Assembly (NCBI GenBank): GCA_947501475.1
Contig: CANMWA010000014.1
Span: 85,746-149,745, forward strand
Reading direction: 5' to 3'
Source of the DNA: an uncultured Aquimarina sp.
GTDB lineage: Bacteria > Bacteroidota > Bacteroidia > Flavobacteriales > Flavobacteriaceae
Length of the DNA stretch: 64,000 bases
The translations under genes and the position numbers were made by a program. Below are positions 43,513 through 51,492 of the stretch, in pieces (the stretch's first letter is position 1; each line of letters begins with the position of its first letter). The notes beneath the pieces are model-generated. The model worked only from the letters and a program-made list of their open reading frames with translations. It ran no database searches and was not told where the DNA came from.

Positions 43513-43535
43513 ACAATAACAAAAAACAAAAAATC

Positions 43536-44249
43536 ATGAAACGATTTAATCATATCAACATATATAAAACAATTTTTATTTGCTGCTTCGGGGTATTATT
43601 TGCCAATTGCGAAGTCAAAGATGGTGAAATAGGGCCAGCAGGACAAAATGCTAATAATGGCATTGATGGAACCGATGGAGTTAACGGAACAGATGGAACT
43701 GATGGATTAGGCTTTGGTGAACTTACCCAGTTTGGAAGCATAACGCTTACCTTAGAAGGCACAAGACCAGATGATGTAGCTTTTACCGATAGCAATGTAT
43801 TTCGATTCACACCTTTATCTCCAGAAATTTTACCACAATCAAATTCAGTTATTGTTGAGGAGTCTTCTCTACAATTTGACTTTGGAAGATTTCTGAGTGT
43901 TCCCGGTGGCGAAGAATTCCAAAGCGTTGGTACAACACTTAGTCTATTAGTTACAAACCCAGATACGGCTCCAGAATTTAATCTATCACTTTTTAGCATA
44001 TTTCAATACCCTGTAATTTCTGAAGATCTTACTGTATTAGATATAACAACATTTGTAGGCAGTGATGCAGATATAGAGAATTTTAATATCACAAATTTTA
44101 ATTTTAATAACGAAACAAATGTGCTTACGTTTTCATTTACGCTAGATGTACCTGAAAACAGAAATTCTACAGGTAATGAGCTGTCGGTATCAGGAGAAGT
44201 AGATGTGATTCTACTAAGAGAAATACAAGGAGTAGTAGAAGAATTATAA
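43536..44249 (+). CDS. Collagen-like repeat lipoprotein, copy 2
   Basis: A 237-aa paralogue of its neighbours: lipobox FANC, Gly-X-Y stretch (GEIGPAGQNANNGIDG and GVNGTDGTDGLG), then the same beta domain starting ELTQFGSITLTLEGTRPDD and ending SGEVDVILL. It starts 23 bases after copy 1, so they share a transcript. The collagen-like part has one interruption (AGQNANNG). Divergence between copies is high outside the lipobox and domain ends, so the triplication is old. Confidence 0.85.
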   Translation: MKRFNHINIYKTIFICCFGVLFANCEVKDGEIGPAGQNANNGIDGTDGVNGTDGTDGLGFGELTQFGSITLTLEGTRPDDVAFTDSNVFRFTPLSPEILPQSNSVIVEESSLQFDFGRFLSVPGGEEFQSVGTTLSLLVTNPDTAPEFNLSLFSIFQYPVISEDLTVLDITTFVGSDADIENFNITNFNFNNETNVLTFSFTLDVPENRNSTGNELSVSGEVDVILLREIQGVVEEL

Positions 44250-44280
44250 CACATTAAAAACTATTAAAATAAACGTAAAA

Positions 44281-45003
44281 ATGAAACATATACATGTAAC
44301 AACAATATATAAAATCCTTTTGATTGGTTTTCTTGGGGTATTCCTAACCAATTGTGAAGGTGAAGATGGTGCTGCTGGACCTAATGGTTTAGATGGCACT
44401 AATGGAATTGATGGTGTTGATGGAACCGATGGTGCTAACGGGCAAGATGGCGTTGGTTTTGAAGAACTTACTCAATTTGGAAGCATCAATCTTACTGTTA
44501 ATGGAACCAGAAAAGATAATAACGAAGCATTTACAGATACTAAAACTTTAGCATTTACTGCTATTGATGCGAATTCGCTTATCAATTTCAATTCATTTAC
44601 CATAAATGAAACAGGCGATATTACCTTTAATCTATTACGATTTCTAAATACTCCGGATGACGATTCTCAAGAATTTACGGCCGGAATTACACTTAATGTA
44701 ATTAATCCGGGAACCGACACTCAGGAATTCGAATTTGAATTAGAGCTCCAAGAATATAATATGATTTTTGAGGATCTGGTAGTACTGCAATTAAATGGCA
44801 TTTTTGATAATCAAGGCATAGAACCACCTGTATCTAATTTTAGCATTACCAATTTCAATTTTAATGATGATACAAATAATCTTACGTTCTCATTCTCCTT
44901 TGATGTCGATGGGGTTAATAACGATAGTGAAAATGATTTATCCATATCTGGAGAAGTAGATGTTGTTGTATTAGAAAATATCCCTGGGGTCGGTATACTA
45001 TAG
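44281..45003 (+). CDS. Collagen-like repeat lipoprotein, copy 3
   Basis: A 240-aa third paralogue: lipobox LTNC, Gly-X-Y stretch (GAAGPNGLDGTNGIDG, GVDGTDGANGQDG), then the shared beta domain (ELTQFGSINLTVNGTRKDN; SISGEVDVVVLEN at the end). A hairpin terminator follows at 45042-45082, closing the three-gene operon driven by P1. Confidence 0.85.
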   Translation: MKHIHVTTIYKILLIGFLGVFLTNCEGEDGAAGPNGLDGTNGIDGVDGTDGANGQDGVGFEELTQFGSINLTVNGTRKDNNEAFTDTKTLAFTAIDANSLINFNSFTINETGDITFNLLRFLNTPDDDSQEFTAGITLNVINPGTDTQEFEFELELQEYNMIFEDLVVLQLNGIFDNQGIEPPVSNFSITNFNFNDDTNNLTFSFSFDVDGVNNDSENDLSISGEVDVVVLENIPGVGIL

Positions 45004-45041
45004 AATAACATAAAAAAGGGATTTTATTTCCCCAATACCTT

Positions 45042-45082
45042 AATCCTGTTGGTTACGAATGAGACCAGCAGGATTTTTTTTG
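45042..45082 (+). terminator. Terminator after the collagen-like operon
   Basis: Imperfect 12-bp stem AATCCTGTTGGT/ACCAGCAGGATT followed by a run of eight T. The 444-bp gap 45004-45447 holds this terminator, promoter P2 and no supported gene. Confidence 0.85.
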
Positions 45083-45327
45083 TTTAAATACTATAGCTTA
45101 TAAGCAATCATTATATCTTATAAAATACAAGCACCCACTGGGAGGAGATCTATGTGAAACGCAATACAATTAACTCTCGAGGTAAAACTGCTATTCTCAA
45201 AACTAAAAAGCATTGTTCTAAATGGTTATAAGTAGCTTTAGTATATAATTGCATGGGTTAACTTTACTAAAACTCATGGTGTCCCATCCCCAACCTACCC
45301 TAAAGTCTTATAAATCATAAAAACTCT

Positions 45328-45421
45328 ATTTTTTTCAACTCTATTTTTTCCTTTTTAACGCCATTTTTTCCCTCTCACACATATTAATTTGATTCTAAAG
45401 GCACTATTGACGGTTATTTGC
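45328..45421 (+). promoter_or_regulatory. LytTR-type promoter P2 (COG4315/haem lipoprotein operon)
   Basis: ATTTTTTTC, ATTTTTTCC and ATTTTTTCC repeats (last two 20 bases apart), then GGTTATTTGC. It is an ungapped match to P1 over 94 bases. The ATG at 45448 follows after 26 bases. Confidence 0.72.
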
Positions 45422-45447
45422 TTCATAAATCATAAAAACTCAAAAAC

Positions 45448-46311
45448 ATGAAAAAGTCAATGTTCTTTTTATTCGGATTAATTACTGCACTTTATAGTTG
45501 TAGCAGTGACGATAGTGATCCACAACCAAATCCGGACCCAGATCCACAAGCTAATACAGTACAATTAGCAGCCAATGCTACATTTGGAAATATTCTAACC
45601 GATGCAGATGGGATGTCCCTTTATTTCTTTTCAAGAGATTCTAAAGGAGCTTCTGCCTGTAATAGTGATCAATGTAAAGCAGCATGGCCTATATTTTATA
45701 CCAACAATTTAACACTAGATGATGGTTTATTAGCTTCAGACTTTGGTGTAATCACCAGAGCCGATGGAGAAAAGCAAAACACCTACAAAGGATGGCCTTT
45801 ATACTATTTTGCTAACGATGCTGCTGCTGGTGATACCAACGGGGATAAAGTTGGTAATAATTGGTATATCGCAAAACCCGATTACTCATTGATGTATGTA
45901 GAGGCACAACTTGTTGGAAAAGATGCAGATGGTAACGGAGTTAACTTCAAAAGTGATTACACACCAGGAGATGAACTTACATTTTATATCGTAAATGGTA
46001 ATACCGGAAGAACGTTGTATACTTTTAAAAATGACACCAAAGACAACAACAATTTTACGGCTGCAGATTTTTCTAACGATGCTGTATGGCCAGTATTTCA
46101 TGTAGATATTGATAAACTCCCAAGTATTCTTGATGCAAGTGATTTTGGAACTATCGATGTATTTGGAAGAAAGCAGTTAACCTACAAAGGATGGCCTTTA
46201 TATTACTTTGGTCAGGATGTAGCCAGAGGAGACAATTTTGGAATCAATTTTCCTGCTGCTGGTGTATGGCCAATCGCCAATACAGATACTCCTGGGGCTC
46301 CAGAGAATTAA
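45448..46311 (+). CDS. COG4315-type lipoprotein with two secreted repeats (PF03640-like)
   Basis: A 287-aa lipoprotein (LYSC, Cys18) with an acidic Pro-rich linker and two copies of the secreted repeat of unknown function: about residues 34-145 (LYFFSRDSKGASACNSDQCK, WPIFY, TYKGWPLYYFANDAAAGDTNG) and about 150-280 (LYTFKNDTKDNN, VWPVFH, TYKGWPLYYFGQDVARGDNF). The first repeat has a Cys pair (SACNSDQC). These repeats are known from surface lipoproteins whose role is unclear, in some settings near electron-transfer genes. It is the first gene of the operon driven by P2 and is followed by a haem c lipoprotein. Confidence 0.85.
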   Translation: MKKSMFFLFGLITALYSCSSDDSDPQPNPDPDPQANTVQLAANATFGNILTDADGMSLYFFSRDSKGASACNSDQCKAAWPIFYTNNLTLDDGLLASDFGVITRADGEKQNTYKGWPLYYFANDAAAGDTNGDKVGNNWYIAKPDYSLMYVEAQLVGKDADGNGVNFKSDYTPGDELTFYIVNGNTGRTLYTFKNDTKDNNNFTAADFSNDAVWPVFHVDIDKLPSILDASDFGTIDVFGRKQLTYKGWPLYYFGQDVARGDNFGINFPAAGVWPIANTDTPGAPEN

Positions 46312-46344
46312 TATATGATCTTAAGTTTAAGTAGTTAGTTGATT

Positions 46345-46385
46345 ATAAAGGGGAAGGGAGTTTTTCTAATTCTTCTCCCCTTTAT
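46345..46385 (+). other. Intercistronic hairpin
   Basis: A 10-bp stem ATAAAGGGGA/TCCCCTTTAT with more pairing inside, between the COG4315-type lipoprotein gene and the haem lipoprotein gene. It has no T-run, so it is more likely an RNA-stability element than a full terminator. Confidence 0.5.
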
Positions 46386-46402
46386 CTAAAAAAACAATAC
46401 AT

Positions 46403-46783
46403 ATGAAAACCATTATAAAAACACTATTGATTCTAATCGTAAGTATTTCATTTTTTTCTTGCGAAAACAATGTCGAAGAAGAAACTGGAACAAGCGGAGG
46501 TATTGGCGGTGATGGTAGCGGAGGTGGAAACGGAAATAAACCATGTGATCCGGATATTTCTTTTGTAAATAATATACAATCTATTATTAATTCAAAATGT
46601 ACTGGATGTCACAACGGTACTGTTCAACTTCCTGATTTAAGAACCTACGAAGCTATCAGTATTAATGCCCAAAACATTAAATCACAAGTAGTAAGTAGAG
46701 CGATGCCTCAAGGTGGCTCATTAACTAATGAGCAAATAGAACTAATTAGATGTTGGGTAGAAAACGGAGCGCTAAATAATTAA
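46403..46783 (+). CDS. c-type haem-binding lipoprotein
   Basis: A 126-aa lipoprotein (FFSC, Cys20) with a Gly-rich linker (about 29-46) and a small cytochrome c-like domain: haem motif CTGCH at residues 66-70 and a probable axial Met101 in RAMPQGG. This short form resembles the PSD1-type/planctomycete-style cytochrome domains common in Bacteroidota lipoproteins. It should carry one electron at the envelope. It lies six bases before the OB-fold gene, so it is co-transcribed with the OB-fold/YceI/DUF5777 set. The leftward copy of that set lacks a haem gene. Confidence 0.87.
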   Translation: MKTIIKTLLILIVSISFFSCENNVEEETGTSGGIGGDGSGGGNGNKPCDPDISFVNNIQSIINSKCTGCHNGTVQLPDLRTYEAISINAQNIKSQVVSRAMPQGGSLTNEQIELIRCWVENGALNN

Positions 46784-46789
46784 ATTATT

Positions 46790-47215
46790 ATGGCAAGACA
46801 AACAAGAATTATTACCATCATTACAGTATTAACCATTTCTATGATAGGTGCATTAGGATATATGTTATTTTTTGATAAACCACATATAGATATATCAGAT
46901 TCATTACCGAATATAACCCTGTCATCCAATATTTTAATACACGACTTTGAGAGTAATGAAAATAAGGCAAACAAAAAGTATCTCGAACAAATCATTCAGG
47001 TTACAGGAACTATAACAGAGATAAGTAACACAAAAAATAAAGGAATTGTCACTTTGAGTAATGAGGATTCTCTTGGAAGTATTATGTGCCATTTATCTCC
47101 TTTGGAAAACAAAAAAATAAAAGCTTTAAAAAAAGGGCAAAACATTACAATCAAAGGTCTTTGTACAGGATACCTTATGGATGTAATACTAATAAAATGC
47201 TCTATTGTAGATTAA
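46790..47215 (+). CDS. Membrane-anchored OB-fold protein (tRNA_anti-like), copy 2
   Basis: A 141-aa paralogue of the protein at 40604-41041. One N-terminal helix (IITIITVLTISMIGALGYML) is followed by an OB-fold-like part: YLEQIIQVTGTITEI, KGIVTLSNEDS, IMCHLSPLE, KKGQNITIKGLCTGYLMDVIL. The conserved C-terminal LCTGYLMDVIL/ICKGFLKDAIL segment ties the two copies together. It is placed between the haem lipoprotein and YceI genes. Function unknown. Confidence 0.78.
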   Translation: MARQTRIITIITVLTISMIGALGYMLFFDKPHIDISDSLPNITLSSNILIHDFESNENKANKKYLEQIIQVTGTITEISNTKNKGIVTLSNEDSLGSIMCHLSPLENKKIKALKKGQNITIKGLCTGYLMDVILIKCSIVD

Positions 47216-47268
47216 AGCTGTAATTACAAAAACTAAACCTTTCTAATAAAACTAATACACACAAATCA

Positions 47269-47817
47269 ATGAAATCACTATATATAACATTACTGTGTAG
47301 TGCCTTATGTTCTACATTATCCTATGGGCAAGGAAAATTTTTAACAAAACAAGGCTATACTTCATTCTTTTCTAGTTCACCTATTGAAGATATCAAAGCT
47401 GATAACAACCAGGTGTTAAGTATTATAGATACTTCAACAGGAACAATAGCGATTTCAATATTAATGAAATCATTTATGTTCGAAAAATCTTTAATGCAAG
47501 AACATTTTAATGAAAACTATGTAGAATCAGACACATATCCCAAGGCCACTTTTAAGGGACAAATACTTAATTTTGAAACACTTGATCAAAACAAACAAAC
47601 AACTACTATAAAAGGAGCCATCACCATTCATGGTGTAACCAAAAACATAGAAATCAAAGCAATGATGTTGCAATCCGAAAAAAGTATCGCTCTTAAGGGG
47701 AAGTTTCCGATTAAAGTAGCCGATTTTGATATCAAAATACCATCTGTTGTTATTAATAATATAGCAGAAATTGTAGAAGTAAGCTTTGAGCTTGATCATC
47801 AACTTTATACTAAATAA
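47269..47817 (+). CDS. YceI family protein, copy 2
   Basis: A 182-aa protein with a clean signal peptide (to SYGQ, residue 20) and a YceI barrel with segments matching copy 1 (QVLSIIDTSTGTIAISILMKS, FNENYVESDTYPKATFKGQI, TIHGVTKNIEIKA, FDIKIPSV; parts quoted). It is the same length as copy 1. It ends one base before the DUF5777 start, so the two are co-translated. Confidence 0.9.
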   Translation: MKSLYITLLCSALCSTLSYGQGKFLTKQGYTSFFSSSPIEDIKADNNQVLSIIDTSTGTIAISILMKSFMFEKSLMQEHFNENYVESDTYPKATFKGQILNFETLDQNKQTTTIKGAITIHGVTKNIEIKAMMLQSEKSIALKGKFPIKVADFDIKIPSVVINNIAEIVEVSFELDHQLYTK

Positions 47818-47818
47818 C

Positions 47819-48733
47819 ATGAAGAATTTTTTAATTGTTTTTGCTGTCTTAGCAATTGGTTTACAAACGAAAGCTCAGGATCTTTTTGATATTTTAGAGA
47901 ATGAGACTCCGCAAACAAAAAGTTACACTACTTCAACATTCAAAGGAACCAGAATACTTAATGGTCATTCTATTGAGAATAGAAAAAAAGGGATTTTAGA
48001 ATTTGTGATATCACATCGTTTTGGAAGAGTAAATCTTGGAGCCGAAGAATTATATGGATTAGATCAATCAAATATTAGATTCGCTTTTGAGTATGGAATA
48101 ATCGATGATATCATGATCGGTGTTGGTAGAAGTAGTTTTGATAAAACATACGATGCATTTTTAAAATATAAAGTATTAAAACAGAGTGAAGGTAAAAACT
48201 CATTTCCTTTTACAGTTTCTCTTTTTGGTAGTGTGGCGCATAAAACATTAAAAGATTTTGATCCCGAAGATGAACCAAGTTTTAGTGAGCGCTTATTTTA
48301 TACTTCTCAACTATTGATTGCCAGAAAATTTAGTTCAGGGGTTTCTATACAAATCATGCCAAGCTATATTCATAGAAATTCAGTAAAAATAGCAGAAGAT
48401 TCGAACGACATATTTGCAATTGGAATCGGTGGTAGAGTAAAACTTACTAAAAGAATTTCGGTAAACGGAGAGTATCATTATACCATAAATCCATTAGAAT
48501 CTATTGATGCCTCAAACTCTCTGGCTTTTGGTATTGATATAGAAACTGGTGGGCATGTATTTCAGATTATATTATCAAATTCGATTACGATGATCGAAAA
48601 GAGTTTTATTACCGAATCTACAGATGATTTCTTTGAAGGTGATGTACACTTAGGGTTTAATATTTCTAGAGCCTTCCAATTTGGAAAACATAAGAAAAAG
48701 AAACTTCAAAAAATGAAAGAGTCTGAGCAATAA
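47819..48733 (+). CDS. DUF5777 family outer-membrane barrel, copy 2
   Basis: A 304-aa protein from the ATG at 47819; an upstream ATG at 47786 overlaps the YceI gene and precedes the signal peptide. Signal to TKAQ, then DUF5777 segments matching copy 1: STFKGTRILNGHSIENRKKG, FDKTYDAFLKYKVLKQ, SQLLIARKFSSGVSIQIMP, FAIGIGGRVKL. Last of the operon that begins at 45448, before a hotdog-like gene 21 bases on. Confidence 0.86.
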   Translation: MKNFLIVFAVLAIGLQTKAQDLFDILENETPQTKSYTTSTFKGTRILNGHSIENRKKGILEFVISHRFGRVNLGAEELYGLDQSNIRFAFEYGIIDDIMIGVGRSSFDKTYDAFLKYKVLKQSEGKNSFPFTVSLFGSVAHKTLKDFDPEDEPSFSERLFYTSQLLIARKFSSGVSIQIMPSYIHRNSVKIAEDSNDIFAIGIGGRVKLTKRISVNGEYHYTINPLESIDASNSLAFGIDIETGGHVFQIILSNSITMIEKSFITESTDDFFEGDVHLGFNISRAFQFGKHKKKKLQKMKESEQ

Positions 48734-48754
48734 TTTAATCATAAACCAATCAAA

Positions 48755-49147
48755 ATGTTTAGAAGAACTTATAAAGTAAAAGGAGAAGATGTAGATGATT
48801 TTATGGTCATGCAAGATTTTGCTTATCATTCGTATATATCATCAATACTGCATACTTTTTTATTTGAAAATGGGTATTGCAAACGCAAATTAAAAACTTT
48901 AAAGATGGATTGGAAGCAATGTAGTAAGGAATTCGTTTACATACAACATTTGATGTTTACACAACGATTTTTTTTGAACTTAGAAGTTTTTGAAGCTACT
49001 AATAATACACAAAATATTAGAAGTAGATTTTTTAATTCTAAAAATGAATTATGCGCAGTGGTTACGACTCAACTTTATTGGGTTAATAATAATTACAAAG
49101 AGGTAATTATCCCTCCTCGAAGGGTTCTACGATCATTTGTTGATTAA
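48755..49147 (+). CDS. Hotdog-fold thioesterase-like protein (tentative)
   Basis: A 130-aa soluble protein. The pattern TYKVKGEDVDDFMVMQDFAY followed by a long helix and three strands (KEFVYIQHLMFTQRFFLNLE, SRFFNSKNELCAVVTTQLYWV) fits a 4HBT/acyl-CoA thioesterase hotdog fold, but the usual catalytic Asp or Glu cannot be fixed. It is 21 bases downstream of the DUF5777 gene and may be read through from P2. A terminator follows at 49197. Confidence 0.5.
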   Translation: MFRRTYKVKGEDVDDFMVMQDFAYHSYISSILHTFLFENGYCKRKLKTLKMDWKQCSKEFVYIQHLMFTQRFFLNLEVFEATNNTQNIRSRFFNSKNELCAVVTTQLYWVNNNYKEVIIPPRRVLRSFVD

Positions 49148-49196
49148 TTATCTTTGCCCCTTAACCCGGATACATAGTCAAAATTGTATCTGCAAG

Positions 49197-49221
49197 TAGC
49201 CCCGATCATTGATCGGGGCTA
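49197..49221. terminator. Hairpin terminator between convergent genes
   Basis: An 11-bp GC-rich perfect stem TAGCCCCGATC/GATCGGGGCTA with a 3-base loop, between the hotdog-like gene and alkB. Confidence 0.75.
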
Positions 49222-49256
49222 TTCATCTAATCGACTATATTGTTTCTATAAAACGT

Positions 49257-50306
49257 TTATGCTTCTTGTAACGTTTTTAATTTTTTATTCATTAATAAAA
49301 ACCATAAAGGCTGAAATAATGCGAGTACCATCATTCCTGGATAACCGGTTGGCATCTGTGGACTTTGTGGTACTGATTTAAGAACCGCATACTTCTTACT
49401 TCCATTATAGTGATGATCAGAATGCCTCGATAGGTTAAACAACAATAAACGCCCTATGGGATGATCTGAATTCCATGAATGATGATGGCGTACACGTTCA
49501 AATGTTCCAGTTTCTGTTTTTTTTCTCATCAATCCATAATGCTCTATATAATTTACAGTTTCTAAGAGCATTATACCAAGAATAGCAGCACCTATAAATG
49601 CTATTAAAACATGAGTTCCAAAAAAGTAATATATACTTGCTAATAGTACAATATTAGCAATAGAATACACTACCATACGGTTTTTAAGAGAAAAAGAGTT
49701 TTTGCCTTGTTCCTGAAGTCGATTATTTTCTAAGCTCCACGCCTTAAAATAACTACCAAAATGAGAGCTTAGCCAAAAGAAAAATAATATTTGATTTTTC
49801 TTTGCAGTAGCAGCATCATTTGGAGTTGCAACATCACGATGATGTCCGCCATTATGATATGGCAAAAAATGCGTATCTAATGATGTTAATAATAATATTT
49901 CGCCAATTAATTGTTCTCTTCTACTTGATCTATGACCTAATTCGTGACCTACATTAATGCCTAATACCCCACACATTAACCCCATAGCTGATACTCTTCC
50001 AAAAAACTCTATTGTACCAAAAGGAGTATCTTGTATTATAAAAAGAAAATAAAGTAGCATCCCTAATTGCACAGGCATTGCCAGATACATAACCCAATCA
50101 TATATTCGATTATTTTTTTCGGCATTAGCAGTTTCTTTATCAAAATTTGTAGCATCTGGTTTTAAAAATAACTCTAACAAAGGCACAAAACCGAAAAATA
50201 TGATAAATGGGATAAATGTCATTACCCCTACACTATTAAATGAAAAATAAACTGTAATTGGTAGTGTATAGACCAAGAGGTATTTTAATCTTTTCATTTT
50301 TTTCAT
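49257..50306 (-). CDS. alkB: Alkane 1-monooxygenase
   Basis: A 349-aa integral membrane diiron hydroxylase with the AlkB His boxes: HELGHR at 121-126, HNGGHHRD at 151-158, an NYIEHYG segment typical of AlkB, and a final LSRHSDHHYNG. About six membrane helices. It should hydroxylate the terminal carbon of alkanes or fatty acids, with rubredoxin and rubredoxin reductase as electron donors; neither gene is in this window. It lies 16 bases downstream of a TetR regulator gene on the same strand, probably its repressor. Start at 50306 or the next Met at 50297. Confidence 0.92.
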   Translation of the reverse strand: MKKMKRLKYLLVYTLPITVYFSFNSVGVMTFIPFIIFFGFVPLLELFLKPDATNFDKETANAEKNNRIYDWVMYLAMPVQLGMLLYFLFIIQDTPFGTIEFFGRVSAMGLMCGVLGINVGHELGHRSSRREQLIGEILLLTSLDTHFLPYHNGGHHRDVATPNDAATAKKNQILFFFWLSSHFGSYFKAWSLENNRLQEQGKNSFSLKNRMVVYSIANIVLLASIYYFFGTHVLIAFIGAAILGIMLLETVNYIEHYGLMRKKTETGTFERVRHHHSWNSDHPIGRLLLFNLSRHSDHHYNGSKKYAVLKSVPQSPQMPTGYPGMMVLALFQPLWFLLMNKKLKTLQEA

Positions 50307-50322
50307 TTTTTTTATTAAACAA

Positions 50323-50901
50323 TTATAGTTTAGAAATACCTTTTATGAGTATCCCAATAAGATTATCAAAATTGGATATCAGTCTATCGTATTGTCCTTT
50401 TAAAAACAGAGGAGTTTCCAAACCTTTAAGAAATATCAGTAACATTTCTGCATACACTTCTACATCACCAGGAAGTTCTAATTCTCCATTAGCTACTCCT
50501 CTATTTAAAATTTTTGTGATTTGTTGTTTTTCCCATACATCCATCTCTAAAATCACATCATTTAAGAACTCATAAAATTCATAAAATTCTGGCCGTAATG
50601 TTTCCTGATAATTAATTGAGATATTCATAATCATCATGCGTTTTTTCATATAAGCACCTATAATATCTCTACTATCAGCATTTTTATCTTCAAAAATGGT
50701 TACTAGTTCATCTTTCAGATAGTTAAGTTCAGACAATACAACTTCTCTAAAAAGTAATTCTTTACTATTAAAATGATAATATAATGAACCCTTTGCTTTT
50801 CGAGCTGATTTTGCAATTTCATCCATAGATGTCTTATAAAAACCATATCTACTAAATGTTTTACTTGCAGTACTTAACAGTTTTTGTTTGGTTGGACTCA
50901 T
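50323..50901 (-). CDS. TetR/AcrR family transcriptional regulator
   Basis: A 192-aa protein with the N-terminal TetR HTH at about 8-55 (LLSTASKTFSRYGFYKTSMD, ARKAKGSLYYHFNSKELLF) and a helical ligand-binding part. It starts the operon that continues into alkB, so it probably represses its own operon until a hydrophobic inducer binds. The short stem of FYKTSMDEIAKSARKAKGS is canonical. Confidence 0.92.
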   Translation of the reverse strand: MSPTKQKLLSTASKTFSRYGFYKTSMDEIAKSARKAKGSLYYHFNSKELLFREVVLSELNYLKDELVTIFEDKNADSRDIIGAYMKKRMMIMNISINYQETLRPEFYEFYEFLNDVILEMDVWEKQQITKILNRGVANGELELPGDVEVYAEMLLIFLKGLETPLFLKGQYDRLISNFDNLIGILIKGISKL

Positions 50902-50955
50902 TTATATTTTCTGACTATTTTTGTTTTTTAGTCAAATATAAGAAAAAAATAATAA

Positions 50956-50988
50956 AAAAAGAAAGACCGAATTATTCAGCCTTTCTTT
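50956..50988 (-). terminator. Terminator of the small secreted protein gene
   Basis: Read leftward: stem AAAGAAAG/CTTTCTTT then a T-run, 34 bases beyond the stop at 51022. Confidence 0.6.
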
Positions 50989-51021
50989 ACAACATAGGTT
51001 AGTTCAGGGTATTGATAAATC

Positions 51022-51378
51022 TTAGTCACCAGCCAATAAAACGTAAGAGTTACTTGCTATAGGTGATACTTGAAAATTTTTAATGTTTTTAATCCTCCTT
51101 ACATGCTTTTCTGCTGTCATAAATGCAGTTTCTAAAGCACTTAATTCAGAATTTTCTTGTACCGTAATTATCTTAGAAATTACTTTTCCACTTTTTAGTT
51201 CTATAGTTATTCTCCACTTCTTGATAGAATGAAGATTTTTATTTTCTACTACCTTTTTTTCAACTTCATTTTTGGGTTCTGTAGTTGTTTTTTCTTTATC
51301 AGAAAGCACACTCGCTTGTACAGTTGTACTATTAATAAAAGCAAGCATAAGAATTGCGATAGCTACTAAATTTTTCAT
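51022..51378 (-). CDS. Small secreted protein, unknown function
   Basis: From the ATG at 51378 the protein has 118 residues with a Sec signal (MKNLVAIAILMLAFINSTTVQA) and a Lys/Glu-rich mature part with a beta segment KKWRITIELKSGKVISKIITV (quoted in part). An in-frame ATG at 51417 would put 13 polar residues before the signal and lies inside the promoter region. No family is recognised. It is divergent from the small HTH gene at 51493, with an inverted repeat between them. Confidence 0.65.
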   Translation of the reverse strand: MKNLVAIAILMLAFINSTTVQASVLSDKEKTTTEPKNEVEKKVVENKNLHSIKKWRITIELKSGKVISKIITVQENSELSALETAFMTAEKHVRRIKNIKNFQVSPIASNSYVLLAGD

Positions 51379-51408
51379 TGTTAATGGTTTTGATTTGTTA
51401 TGATTACG

Positions 51409-51470
51409 AATATACAAACATTTTTTTAATAATCAAATATTTTTTTAATAAAAATTTATTTGTATATTTG
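51409..51470. promoter_or_regulatory. Divergent promoter region with inverted repeat
   Basis: AATATACAAA (51409-51418) and its exact inverse TTTGTATATT (51459-51468) lie 40 bases apart. The right arm contains TATATTTG (51463-51470), a perfect -7 box 22 bases before the HTH gene start; the left arm gives a near-match for the leftward gene. It may be just two -7 boxes, or also an operator for the HTH protein. Confidence 0.5.
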
Positions 51471-51492
51471 ATTCCTTTTTACATATTTTACA

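Noticed and set aside
43550..43999. 149-codon leftward ORF opposite collagen-like copy 2
   Set aside because: Antisense to a well-supported lipoprotein; the Pro/Ser-rich composition mirrors Gly-X-Y codons.
45154..45231. 25-codon GTG ORF after a GGAGGAG sequence
   Set aside because: A strong Shine-Dalgarno is not typical in Bacteroidota, the peptide is short and not convincing, and it lies between a terminator and promoter P2.
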